DNA of 50,322 nt from Maricaulis salignorans (GCA_945891505.1 CAMDDL010000017.1:1-50322); one strand, 5' to 3'. Positions 35,257-43,299 are shown, counted from the stretch's first letter. Program-made: numbers and translations. Notes: generated from the sequence alone by a model not told the origin.

Positions 35257-35988
35257 ATGTTGAAACTTGACGGGCTCACAAAAACCTATGCAGGCCAGAG
35301 GGGTGTGAGCTCTGTCAGCTTTGAGGTTGCGCCCGGCGAAGTGGTCGGGTTTGTCGGTCCCAATGGTGCAGGCAAGACGACGACCTTACGAATGATCGCA
35401 GGCACGTTGGAGCCTGATCAGGGCACAGTTCAGGTGCTTGGCCAAGATGTATGGTCAAACCGACAGGGGGCCCAAGCCCTGATGGGCTATTTGCCAGAAC
35501 ATGCGCCTTTGTATGACGATATGACCCCGCGCACTTATCTGGACTTTCTCTTGTCCGCGCGAGGGGCGACGCGCAAACAGCGTCCAGAGTTAATGTCTCA
35601 AGCGGCTATGAGGACGCAGATTGAAGATGTACTGGATCGCCGGATTGAGGGGCTGTCGAAAGGCTATCGGCGGCGCGTCGCCCTTGCAGGTGCGCTCGCC
35701 CATAATCCCCCGGTCCTGATCTTGGATGAGCCGAGCGATGGCCTCGACCCCAACCAAAAGCGGGTGACGCGGGCCCTGATCCGCGAGCTCTCGCCTGGAC
35801 GGATCATTTTGATCTCCACCCATCAGTTAGACGAAGTCGTCCATGTGTGCAGCCGATTGATCCTGATTGCCGATGGTCAGGTACGCGCGGATCAAAGCCC
35901 TGCGGACTTTGCCGCCCAAGACCAAAACGGGCAAATCGACGAGGTCTTCTTTCGCCTCACCGTGCGGCCCGACGAGGCGGCTACATGA
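35257..35988 (+). CDS. GldA-like ABC transporter ATPase
   Basis: 243-aa ABC-2-type ATPase, first gene of a four-gene translationally coupled module. Walker A GPNGAGKTT (34-42), signature LSKGYRRRV and Walker B LILDEPSDGLDP are intact. It has the longer C-terminal tail ending in the EVFFRLTV segment typical of GldA/NatA-like proteins. Gld-type ATPases pair with GldF permeases and GldG-like periplasmic proteins; the exported substrate is unknown. Its stop overlaps the permease start by four bases. Confidence 0.9.
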   Translation: MLKLDGLTKTYAGQRGVSSVSFEVAPGEVVGFVGPNGAGKTTTLRMIAGTLEPDQGTVQVLGQDVWSNRQGAQALMGYLPEHAPLYDDMTPRTYLDFLLSARGATRKQRPELMSQAAMRTQIEDVLDRRIEGLSKGYRRRVALAGALAHNPPVLILDEPSDGLDPNQKRVTRALIRELSPGRIILISTHQLDEVVHVCSRLILIADGQVRADQSPADFAAQDQNGQIDEVFFRLTVRPDEAAT

Positions 35989-36737
35989 TGGCGTTTTGGA
36001 ACAGCTTTCTGGCCGTGTATCAGCGGGAGCTGCGCCAAGACGGCAGCAATCCCTTGGCTTATGTCTTTGTGGCAAGTTTTGTCTCAGCCTCCATATTATT
36101 GGCGTTTCAGGTCGGTGGACTGTTCGAGGCGGGCCGCGCCGAACTGGTGGCCTTCTTCCAATTCCATCCTTGGCTGTTTGTTGTCTTGATGCCGGCTCTT
36201 AGCATGCGGGCGTGGAGTGATGAGGCACGGACCGGGACGCTGGAAACCCTACTGGCGCTGCCGGTGCCGACTGCTGCGCTGGTGCTGGCAAAATTCATGG
36301 CGGCTTGGACCTTGGCGTGCCTGATGTTGGGATTGACGACACCGCTGTGGCTCGGAATTAGTTTGCTTGGCCCGGTCGATCAGGGCGCGACTTTGACCGC
36401 CTATCTGGGCTCGTGTTTATTGGCAGGAGCCTATCTGGCAATTGGTATGGCAGCTTCTGCGGCCAGTCGTAGTCAGGTTTTAAGCTTCGTGATTGCCCTA
36501 GGCGCAAGCTTTCTGGCCACGGCGGCAGGCCTGCCCTTGGTGAGCAGCACTTTTGCCGCGTTTTTGCCTTTGCCATTGACCGAAACGCTCGCATCCTTGT
36601 CCATGTTAGACGCGTTTTCAGGCTTTGAGCGTGGCGTCATTGAAGCGCGCGCAATAGCCTATTTTCTGGCTGTTATGGCTTTGGGTCTCTGCTTGACCGG
36701 GCTTTGGGTTGATAACAAACGCGGGGGACCGCGATGA
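35985..36737 (+). CDS. GldF-like ABC-2 permease
   Basis: 250-aa integral membrane protein, about six hydrophobic segments, with the ABC-2 landmark MRAWSDEARTGTLETLLALPV. Start at ATG 35985 overlaps the ATPase stop; a much longer in-frame reading back through the ATPase gene is not credible. The stop overlaps the GldG-like start by four bases. Pairs with the preceding ATPase to form the transporter core. Confidence 0.9.
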   Translation: MMAFWNSFLAVYQRELRQDGSNPLAYVFVASFVSASILLAFQVGGLFEAGRAELVAFFQFHPWLFVVLMPALSMRAWSDEARTGTLETLLALPVPTAALVLAKFMAAWTLACLMLGLTTPLWLGISLLGPVDQGATLTAYLGSCLLAGAYLAIGMAASAASRSQVLSFVIALGASFLATAAGLPLVSSTFAAFLPLPLTETLASLSMLDAFSGFERGVIEARAIAYFLAVMALGLCLTGLWVDNKRGGPR

Positions 36738-38563
36738 AGCGCCCTCTGTTCACCCGCCTTGCGGCAGCACTCCTGTTTGTGTTGTTCGTCTGCAGCCAGT
36801 TAATCAGTCAAAACTGGCTAACTCAGCTGCGGCTCGATACGACGCAAGACCAGCTCTACACGCTCTCCGGCGACACAAAAGCCGTGTTGCGCGACATGAA
36901 ACAGCCAATCGAAGCACGGCTCTATCTCTCGCGCGAAGCCTTAACGGAAGACCCTGTGATGCGTGGCTTTAGCCAGCGCGTGGCGGATCTGCTTTCTATC
37001 TATGCAGGGGAAGCCAACGGTCTGATCAAATTGACCCAAGTCGATCCTGCTCCCTTTTCCGCCCAAGAGGATGAAGCTTTGAAGTCGGGCCTGACGCCCA
37101 TCCCGGGCCCGCGTCCAGACGATGCCGCAGCTTATCTTGGTCTGGTGTTAAAGAGCCCCTATGGCCGACAGGTGGTACTACCTTTGTTGAATCCATCGGA
37201 CGAAGCTAGCCTCGAATATAGCCTGACCCGTGCGGTGACAAAGCTACAGCTGGCAGAGCCCATTCGCGTCGCGATGATCACGAGCCTGCCTTGGTTCATC
37301 ACGACGGACCCAGAGCGCGGCGGTTTACGGCCGATAGCCGACCTTGCCACCCTATTGATGCAGGAGACCGAATTCTCCCTCTTAAGCCCAGGTTTTCAGG
37401 CCATTCCCACCGCTACCGATGTCGTGATTGTGGCCCAGCCAGAACCGCTTAGCGACGCACAACAATTTGTGCTCGACCAATATGTCCTAAAAGGTGGCAA
37501 GCTATTGTTGTTGCTAGACCCTGCCTCAACGATTGCCCGCGATGGCGGGGGCGGGCCACAGGAAGGCACGCAAGCTTTGGGGCGCTTGCCGCAGACTTGG
37601 GGCTTTAGTGTCCAAGGCGATGTGATCGCAGACCGCACATTTGCTCTGCCCGTACAAACCGGTCTTTCAGGGCGCGCGGCCATTGCCCCTCAGCCTCTGA
37701 TTTTTCAAGTGCCCGTCAGCGGCCTCAATCAGGACCAAGCCGTTACGCGCAGCTTAAGCCAAGGCGTGCATGTGGCAACGCCGGGCGAGGTTGTGTCGCT
37801 GGGCCAGACAGGCACCAGCTTTACCCCTCTCCTTACCTCTTCGCCCGACACGATGCGCCTAGAAGCCAAGCGCGCCTTATCGGGTCTAAGCCCACAGGAC
37901 CTAGAGCTTGATTGGCAAAGCTCGGGCCAGCGCCAAGTGTTGGCTGCCGACGTGCGGGGTTCTTGGGGCACGGCGTTTCCCGGCGGCGATCCCGCTAAGT
38001 CGGGTGCAAGCGCAACCGTGAAAAGCGAGAGCGCTGGCCAAATCCTTGTCTTTGGCGACGTCGATTTCCTAGCCGATAGCTTGTACGTTGATGGAAGTGG
38101 CGCTGTGGCAGACAATGCGCGCCTCATCCTCAATAGCGTTGACTATCTTGCAGGCCGATCCGCGCTTTTGGACCTGCGCTCTCGCACGCCACGTCCGCGA
38201 AATTTGGTCGTGGTTGAAAAGCTGCGGCAGGCGGCCCAGACGCGGGTATTGGAAGAAGAAGAAGCCTTAGAGAGCCGCTTAGAACTTGCCGAAACGCGGT
38301 TGAGAGAAATCGAAGCCAAGGAAGCGGCGAAAGACCTTATTGCCTCTGACGTGACGAACCGGGAACTCGCCCAAGTCCGCCAAGAAGTGCGCGACACCCG
38401 CACCCGTTTGCGCATCGTGCAACAGGGCGTCCGTGAGGATGTTGCGCGTATCAAGACCCGTCTCATGGTGATCCCGGGCATCGTAATCCCGTTACTGATC
38501 TTGCTTGCGGGGCTGTTGATCCAGCTTTTCCGGCGTCGCAGACAGATGCGGCTCGCACCATGA
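36734..38563 (+). CDS. GldG-like ABC-associated membrane protein
   Basis: 609-aa protein with an N-terminal membrane segment (about 10-30), a long periplasmic region of the GldG/ABC-type uncharacterised transport type (DTTQDQLYTLSGDTKAVL near the start), a coiled-coil Glu/Arg-rich stretch (about 500-575), and a C-terminal membrane helix (VIPLLILLAGLLIQLF) ending in basic residues. The family accompanies GldA/GldF; its molecular job is not established. Translation is coupled on both sides by ATGA overlaps. Confidence 0.88.
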   Translation: MKRPLFTRLAAALLFVLFVCSQLISQNWLTQLRLDTTQDQLYTLSGDTKAVLRDMKQPIEARLYLSREALTEDPVMRGFSQRVADLLSIYAGEANGLIKLTQVDPAPFSAQEDEALKSGLTPIPGPRPDDAAAYLGLVLKSPYGRQVVLPLLNPSDEASLEYSLTRAVTKLQLAEPIRVAMITSLPWFITTDPERGGLRPIADLATLLMQETEFSLLSPGFQAIPTATDVVIVAQPEPLSDAQQFVLDQYVLKGGKLLLLLDPASTIARDGGGGPQEGTQALGRLPQTWGFSVQGDVIADRTFALPVQTGLSGRAAIAPQPLIFQVPVSGLNQDQAVTRSLSQGVHVATPGEVVSLGQTGTSFTPLLTSSPDTMRLEAKRALSGLSPQDLELDWQSSGQRQVLAADVRGSWGTAFPGGDPAKSGASATVKSESAGQILVFGDVDFLADSLYVDGSGAVADNARLILNSVDYLAGRSALLDLRSRTPRPRNLVVVEKLRQAAQTRVLEEEEALESRLELAETRLREIEAKEAAKDLIASDVTNRELAQVRQEVRDTRTRLRIVQQGVREDVARIKTRLMVIPGIVIPLLILLAGLLIQLFRRRRQMRLAP

Positions 38564-39567
38564 CAAGGCCTAACTTGACGCCCGGCGATCTGAAACGGCG
38601 CGATGTTCTGATCCGCTTGGCCAGTGCCTGTGCCGGTGGAGTGGGCCTTAGCTATGCGGCACAAACCTTTAAGCGTGGCGGCAGGCCGGGAGAGCAAAAG
38701 TCTGGCAAGGTGTTTGCGAACCTTGGCAAAGAAGCGTCCAAAATCGCGCGCATCAGCCTCATCAGCCGAAGCAGCCAGTTTGACTTGGTGAAGGCCGAAG
38801 CGGGCTGGGTCTTGCCACAGGCTGACTTCTACCCCGTGGCGGACGATGCCTTAAGCCGCTTCATTAAGGCGCTGACAGACCTTCGCTATGTCCGCACCCT
38901 TCCGCCCCCGACCAAGCTCGACACCCAAGCGAGCCAAATTGCGCCGCTTCAAGGCGCAGATGGCGTTTTTATAAGCTTGGAGACCAAGGATAAGGCCCAA
39001 ATTGCCATTCTGACCCTTGCTCGACGTGGCGACATGACACTGGCCCAGCTTCCCGGCGAAGAGGCACTTTATGAAATCAGCACGGTGGATTGGCCGCCCT
39101 TGGACAGCCCAAAAGCTTGGTTGGACTTACCGAGGTTCGATATCTCGCCCGAGCGCATTGCAACGGTAGAACTGATCCGCCCTGACCAAGACCGTCTTGA
39201 CATCGTACGCAGGCCAGACGGCGGTTTCGCCCCTGTCGGTGGGACGCCCAGCCCAAGGGTCACGGATATCGTCCTGATCCTCGGTCGATTAGAGCCGCAA
39301 GCTGTGATGGCGGCAAACAGGCTTAGGGGTGCGCCCGCCTTTAGCCATAGTACAAGCCTCAAATCAGGGCTGATCATTGCCTTGGACGGGTTTGAAAGCG
39401 CAGGCCAGTTTTGGGTCAAGGTCCGCACCGATACCAGCAAGGCCGCAAGCCCTGAGGAGGGCGAGCGCTGGGCCACGCAAACCAAAGGATGGGCTTACGC
39501 AATCCCACCCAATTTCTGGACCCTGCTCATGACCCCAACCCCCTCGCTCTTGCAGGCAAGTCCTTAG
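38560..39567 (+). CDS. DUF4340 protein of the Gld-type ABC module
   Basis: 335-aa DUF4340 family protein, the usual fourth partner of this ABC system. The N-terminus KRRDVLIRLASACAGGVGL looks like an uncleaved or Tat-like signal, unlike the plain anchor I would expect. The remaining periplasmic region contains repeated beta-strand units (for example SRSSQFDLVKAEAGWVL). It overlaps the GldG-like gene by four bases. ccmC begins 65 bases downstream. Confidence 0.85.
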   Translation: MTRPNLTPGDLKRRDVLIRLASACAGGVGLSYAAQTFKRGGRPGEQKSGKVFANLGKEASKIARISLISRSSQFDLVKAEAGWVLPQADFYPVADDALSRFIKALTDLRYVRTLPPPTKLDTQASQIAPLQGADGVFISLETKDKAQIAILTLARRGDMTLAQLPGEEALYEISTVDWPPLDSPKAWLDLPRFDISPERIATVELIRPDQDRLDIVRRPDGGFAPVGGTPSPRVTDIVLILGRLEPQAVMAANRLRGAPAFSHSTSLKSGLIIALDGFESAGQFWVKVRTDTSKAASPEEGERWATQTKGWAYAIPPNFWTLLMTPTPSLLQASP

Positions 39568-39632
39568 CCGTGCTGCTTCTGATGAAGGCCAAACGCTGGA
39601 CCTGATGGCGTGTGCGTTCTAACTGAGGACCT

Positions 39633-40352
39633 ATGATTTCTGGCTTCGCAAACCCACAGCGCTTTTTGGGCCTCAGCAACTGGCTGTTGCCGATTATAAT
39701 TGTGCTGGCGGTGATTGTTTCTGCTGTCGGCGTGATTTGGTCCATGGTCTATGCTCCGGCTGACTATCAGCAAGGCGAGACGGCGCGGATCATGTATATC
39801 CATGTGCCCTCGGCTTGGATTGCGGTCGGTGCCTATACGGGCATGGCGATTGGCAGCGTTTCGTTTCTGGTATGGGGCCATGCTTTGGGTGATATTGCCG
39901 CCAAAGTAATGGCACCGATTGGGGCCGCCTTTACCGCCCTTTGCTTGGCGACTGGGTCCATCTGGGGCCGCCCGACTTGGGGAACCTGGTGGGAATGGGA
40001 TGGTCGTTTGACCTCTGTTTTGGTGCTCTTCTTTCTCTATCTGGGCTATATGGCGCTGCGCAGTGCGTTGGATGAAACCAGCAAGGCTTCAAAAGCGGCT
40101 GCCATCCTGTGCTTGGTTGGCACCATAAACATTCCCATCATCCGGTTTTCAGTCGAGTGGTGGAACACCTTGCACCAGAAGGCCTCCATTGTTCGCGCAG
40201 GCGGACCGAGCCTTGACCCCAGCTTGCTGCATCCCCTTCTTGTGATGGGCGTCGCCTATTTGTTGATCTTCGCCGCCTTGACCTTGGCCGCGATGCGCGC
40301 TGAAATCTGGAAACGCTCAGCAGATGCGATCCAGGCGAGGCTACAGGTATGA
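39633..40352 (+). CDS. ccmC: haem lyase/exporter subunit CcmC
   Basis: 239-aa membrane protein that loads haem onto CcmE. The WWD motif region WGRPTWGTWWEWD (111-123) and the two haem-ligand histidines H57 (YIHVPSAW) and H181 (NTLHQ) are present, with about six membrane segments. ccmD follows with a four-base overlap. Its ABC partners ccmA and ccmB lie about 22 kb upstream in the metXW operon; ccmE, ccmF and ccmH are not in the window. Confidence 0.95.
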   Translation: MISGFANPQRFLGLSNWLLPIIIVLAVIVSAVGVIWSMVYAPADYQQGETARIMYIHVPSAWIAVGAYTGMAIGSVSFLVWGHALGDIAAKVMAPIGAAFTALCLATGSIWGRPTWGTWWEWDGRLTSVLVLFFLYLGYMALRSALDETSKASKAAAILCLVGTINIPIIRFSVEWWNTLHQKASIVRAGGPSLDPSLLHPLLVMGVAYLLIFAALTLAAMRAEIWKRSADAIQARLQV

Positions 40353-40540
40353 CACCGCAGTTTGCTTCTGTGTCTGAGTTCTTTGCGATGGGCGGCTATG
40401 CCGGCTTTGTGTTTGGGGCTTGGGGGTTGAGTTTGGCTGTAATCGCGGGACTTATCGTTCGTGCTATTCTGGCAGGTCAACATCAGAAAGCCCGCCTTGA
40501 AGCACTGCGCCACGAAAAGGACGCGAGCACAAACCCATGA
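40349..40540 (+). CDS. ccmD: haem exporter small subunit CcmD
   Basis: 63-aa single-span membrane protein. The pattern FFAMGGYAGFVFGAWGLSLAV followed by a Lys/Arg-rich cytoplasmic tail is standard for CcmD, which stabilises the CcmABC-CcmE complex. Start overlaps ccmC stop (ATGA). ccmG follows ten bases downstream. Confidence 0.9.
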   Translation: MTPQFASVSEFFAMGGYAGFVFGAWGLSLAVIAGLIVRAILAGQHQKARLEALRHEKDASTNP

Positions 40541-40550
40541 GCCCAAACCC

Positions 40551-41096
40551 ATGAACGCAGAGCCTAAAGCCAATCGCCTAATGGCGTTTCTGCCGCTCGC
40601 TTTGTTTCTAGCCTTAGCTGGGCTTTTTGTTTGGGCCATGTTTGGCCAAAGGGTTGACCGCCACGCCAGCGCCCTGATCGGCAAGCCCGTACCCCCGATC
40701 CTGTTGCCAGATATGGCGGGCAAAACCCTCGACCTCGCGAGCTATAAGGGGCGCGCAGTCATTTTGAACGTGTATGCTTCGTGGTGCGCGCCCTGCCGGG
40801 TTGAGCACCCCATGCTTTTTCAATTGGCCAAGGACAAGCGCTTTGTCGTGATCGGCCTAGCCTACCGCGACGATCCCAGCAAAACGCAAGCCTATCTCGA
40901 AGAATTGGGCGACCCGTATGCGCAGACCGGTATTGATCGGCAAGGGGCTGCTGGGGTGCAATTGGGCTTAGGTGGCGTGCCGGAAACTTATGTCATCAGC
41001 GCCAAGGGCGTTGTCTTGACCCGGCATCAGGGCGAAATCACGCCAAAGATAGCGGGAGAATTGGCGCAATTGGCGGCGCGTAATTCAGCACCCTGA
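40551..41096 (+). CDS. ccmG: thiol-disulfide reductase CcmG (DsbE)
   Basis: 181-aa membrane-tethered thioredoxin that keeps apocytochrome c thiols reduced. N-terminal anchor (about 11-31), active site WCAPC (78-82; C79, C82), then the CcmG-typical acidic stretch GVPETYVISAKG. Start at ATG 40551, ten bases after ccmD; a longer frame that begins inside ccmD is rejected. It closes the ccmCDG unit. Confidence 0.93.
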   Translation: MNAEPKANRLMAFLPLALFLALAGLFVWAMFGQRVDRHASALIGKPVPPILLPDMAGKTLDLASYKGRAVILNVYASWCAPCRVEHPMLFQLAKDKRFVVIGLAYRDDPSKTQAYLEELGDPYAQTGIDRQGAAGVQLGLGGVPETYVISAKGVVLTRHQGEITPKIAGELAQLAARNSAP

Positions 41097-41174
41097 GACA
41101 AGCTCAGTTAAGCTGGTTCCCCGTCGAAAATTTGTTAGCCAATCATTAACGCGACGCAGATTAGCCCTGACGTC

Positions 41175-41447
41175 ATGAAAGTCGATCCGCCTCTTTTTCC
41201 CCAGTCCTTAGGCCAAACCCCTGCCCCTGCGCGCCCATCAGCGGACGCCACAGAAGCGCGCAAGGCGTTTGCTGCCCTAGTGAGTGCCGCCAATCAACGC
41301 TCAAGCCTGCCGCGCGCGCCGTCAGCCGATGCCGCACCAACCCGACCCAATTCTGCCACCAATTCAACACCTTCCGTCAAAGCAGAAGAGCCAGCCACCC
41401 CAACTGGCTTGGCGAGACCTGGACGCGTGATCGACATCCGCGTCTAG
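41175..41447 (+). CDS. hypothetical Ala/Pro-rich 90-aa protein
   Basis: 90 aa rich in Ala, Pro and Ser, predicted disordered, ending in a hydrophobic-basic tail GRVIDIRV. No family recognised and no strong ribosome site (ATG after GACGTC). Its position between ccmG and the flagellin island, on the same strand, hints at a flagellar role, but nothing in the sequence proves one. It could also be a non-coding stretch with a chance open frame. Confidence 0.5.
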   Translation: MKVDPPLFPQSLGQTPAPARPSADATEARKAFAALVSAANQRSSLPRAPSADAAPTRPNSATNSTPSVKAEEPATPTGLARPGRVIDIRV

Positions 41448-41537
41448 AGGCCAAATTTGTCTAAAATCCAATTCAAATAAGCCTCAAATCAAGCGCTAAC
41501 TTAGCTTAATTTCCCCCAATTCTGCGGACGATTTATT

Positions 41538-41568
41538 GGTAACCAGTAGGTAATATTACCCTCGGTTA
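41538..41568 (+). promoter_or_regulatory. TTACC/GGTAA element upstream of the mini-flagellin
   Basis: A cluster of half-sites: GGTAACC (41538), GGTAAT (41549) and TTACC-CTC-GGTTA (41556-41568). The 12-mer ATTACCCTCGGT also occurs upstream of the second full flagellin (43194-43205). It lies in an AT-rich gap, 52-82 bases before the start codon, a suitable place for a regulator or core promoter. Confidence 0.5.
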
Positions 41569-41619
41569 TACCAACCAAGCGCCTGAATGGCGTTCCACCG
41601 CTTGATGAAGGATCATACA

Positions 41620-41994
41620 ATGATTGGCATCAACTCCAGCTTGGGGACCTTACTCGCCTTACAGCTGCAGGTCGCAGCCCGTAGTGACCCGGACCAGAAA
41701 AATCTGGACGACATACGTGCTCACGACGCTTCGTCAGACAGGGGTCAATTGGCCGTTGAGCTTGATCTGACGATACCTAGAAATCTGCCAGACAAACTCC
41801 CCAAGCCACACCACATCGATTTCCTCTCCCAGATGGAAGCAATCCTTTCCGCCAAATCAGAGCAGGAAACCACAAGTGACCTATCGACCGATGCTGCCCG
41901 CCTACAAGCGCTGCAAATACGTCAACAATTGGAGTCACAGCCTCACGGGATCGCCAATCGCGCATCCCAACTCGCGCTAGCGCTTTTCCGCTAG
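41620..41994 (+). CDS. mini-flagellin: flagellin ends without the core
   Basis: 124-aa protein. Its N-terminus (MIGINSSLGTLLALQLQ) lines up without gaps with the flagellin start (MISVNTNIGAMAAVQNL). Its last 34 residues (ARLQALQIRQQL...IANRASQLALALFR) line up with the C-terminal helix of the two neighbouring flagellins (AKLQSLQVKQQL...IANSGTQAALSLFR). About 70 residues between have no likeness to the flagellin core, so D1 is missing while both D0 ends remain. Start chosen at ATG 41620, preceded by AAGGATC as in the real flagellin genes; in-frame starts upstream (41587, 41605) are less likely. There is no frameshift or internal stop, so it is not an obvious decayed gene. It may be a minor filament, hook-junction or regulatory subunit. 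Confidence 0.8.
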   Translation: MIGINSSLGTLLALQLQVAARSDPDQKNLDDIRAHDASSDRGQLAVELDLTIPRNLPDKLPKPHHIDFLSQMEAILSAKSEQETTSDLSTDAARLQALQIRQQLESQPHGIANRASQLALALFR

Positions 41995-42047
41995 CCTCGG
42001 CTGACTTCACACCCTCTTTGTATGCGTGCCTTCGAGAGTTCAACCAT

Positions 42048-42092
42048 GCCGACCCGCGTCGGCGTGCATGGGGGCGGCTGTCCGCACCCATG
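42048..42092 (+). promoter_or_regulatory. two adjacent hairpins in the gap before flagellin 1
   Basis: GCCGAC-CCGC-GTCGGC (42048-42063) is followed almost at once by an 11-bp arm pair with one mismatch, CATGGGGGCGG (42067-42077) against CCGCACCCATG (42082-42092), loop CTGT. No T-run follows. It may end the mini-flagellin transcript or fold in the leader of the flagellin mRNA, which starts translation 96 bases later. Confidence 0.5.
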
Positions 42093-42187
42093 GGCTGAGC
42101 GAAGTTTCCCATAAACAGGGCCATAGCGCCCGTTTCAGCAACGCGTGACTTAAAGTCAAACCAATTGCTAAATGCAAGGAGATCACA

Positions 42188-43012
42188 ATGATCAGTGTAA
42201 ACACCAATATCGGTGCCATGGCCGCCGTTCAAAACCTCAAACAAACCGGCGTGCAACTTCAACAAACTCAATCCGCCATCTCAACCGGCAAGAAAATTGC
42301 CAATGTTCGCGACAATGGCGCGGTTTGGGTCATCGCCAATAAAATGACCACCGATCTGCAAGCCTATAGCCGCGTGCGTGAATCAAATGACCGGGCCAAT
42401 GCCATCCTTGACACCGCCATAGCCGCTGGCGAAGGGGTGATGGAATTGCTCAATGAAATGAAGGCAAAGGCCTTGGCAGGCACCCAAACCGGTCTGTCAG
42501 CGGGCTCACAAGCCGCGCTAGCAGCTGACTTCGCCCAATTGCGCGACCAGATCACAACCATCGTTGCCAATGCTTCCTTTGACGGGACCAATATGGTGAA
42601 GGCCACACCCGATAGCGCCATTGCTTTAGGGGATTCCTCTGGCGGCAATGGCATTACAATCCTCGGCGCAGATTTGGGTTTAAACGGCGGCGTGGTCACT
42701 GTCACAACAGGTTCAGCCGTTGATTCATCCGGAAATGCCTTGACTGCCCTTGGGCAAGTCAACGCATCGATCACAGCTGTTGGGACGCAATTGGCCACTT
42801 GGGGTGCCGGAGCAAAGCGGCTGCAAGTCCAACGTGCCTTTGTCAGCAAGCTGCAAGATGCCCTAAACACCGGGATTGGCTCGCTGGTTGACGCCGATTT
42901 GTCGTCCGAGAGCGCCAAATTGCAATCCTTGCAAGTGAAACAGCAATTGGGCATCCAGGCCCTTTCCATTGCTAACTCAGGCACGCAAGCGGCTTTGTCG
43001 CTGTTTCGCTAA
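42188..43012 (+). CDS. flagellin, first full-length copy
   Basis: 274-aa flagellin, the filament subunit exported through the flagellum. The conserved N-terminal helix runs from MISVNTNIGAMAAVQNL through SAISTGKKIANVRDNGA, and the C-terminal helix ends in SIANSGTQAALSLFR. The variable D2/D3 domains are almost absent, as in Caulobacter flagellins. An AAGGAG ribosome site lies seven bases before the ATG. It is very similar to the second copy downstream. flaF and flbT are not in the window, so this locus is separated from those genes. Confidence 0.95.
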   Translation: MISVNTNIGAMAAVQNLKQTGVQLQQTQSAISTGKKIANVRDNGAVWVIANKMTTDLQAYSRVRESNDRANAILDTAIAAGEGVMELLNEMKAKALAGTQTGLSAGSQAALAADFAQLRDQITTIVANASFDGTNMVKATPDSAIALGDSSGGNGITILGADLGLNGGVVTVTTGSAVDSSGNALTALGQVNASITAVGTQLATWGAGAKRLQVQRAFVSKLQDALNTGIGSLVDADLSSESAKLQSLQVKQQLGIQALSIANSGTQAALSLFR

Positions 43013-43032
43013 GGCGCTAGGCAAAGACTGAT

Positions 43033-43088
43033 TGACCCGAGCCAATGGCCCGGATGATTGCTTGAGGCACTCGTCCGGGTCACTTTGT
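43033..43088 (+). terminator. possible terminator after flagellin 1
   Basis: Arms TGACCCG (43033-43039) and CGGGTCA (43076-43082) pair perfectly across a 36-base, partly structured loop. The right arm is followed by CTTTGTT. The long loop makes it a weak candidate. Confidence 0.4.
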
Positions 43089-43194
43089 TAGTAGCCTAGG
43101 CCACTGTCGTTGCGATGGTGCAGTCGTGTCGGACCGCACCCTACGAGCCGCAATCCGCGAAATATGTCGCCCACGCCAGCCAGACTGCATTTCA

Positions 43195-43232
43195 TTACCC
43201 TCGGTAACGTACGATTCATAACCCGGTGGTAA
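43195..43232 (+). promoter_or_regulatory. TTACC/GGTAA element upstream of flagellin 2
   Basis: Perfect inverted repeat TTACC-CTC-GGTAA (43195-43207), followed by TAACC-CGGT-GGTAA (43219-43232). Twelve bases, ATTACCCTCGGT, are shared with the element at 41555-41566 before the mini-flagellin, but no such element is seen before flagellin 1. It lies 68-105 bases upstream of the start codon. Confidence 0.5.
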
Positions 43233-43299
43233 CATCGATCCTGTCACAATGACATGGCGACAAAAAGTCGCCCAAAATGCAAAAAGCAAAGGGATCAAA

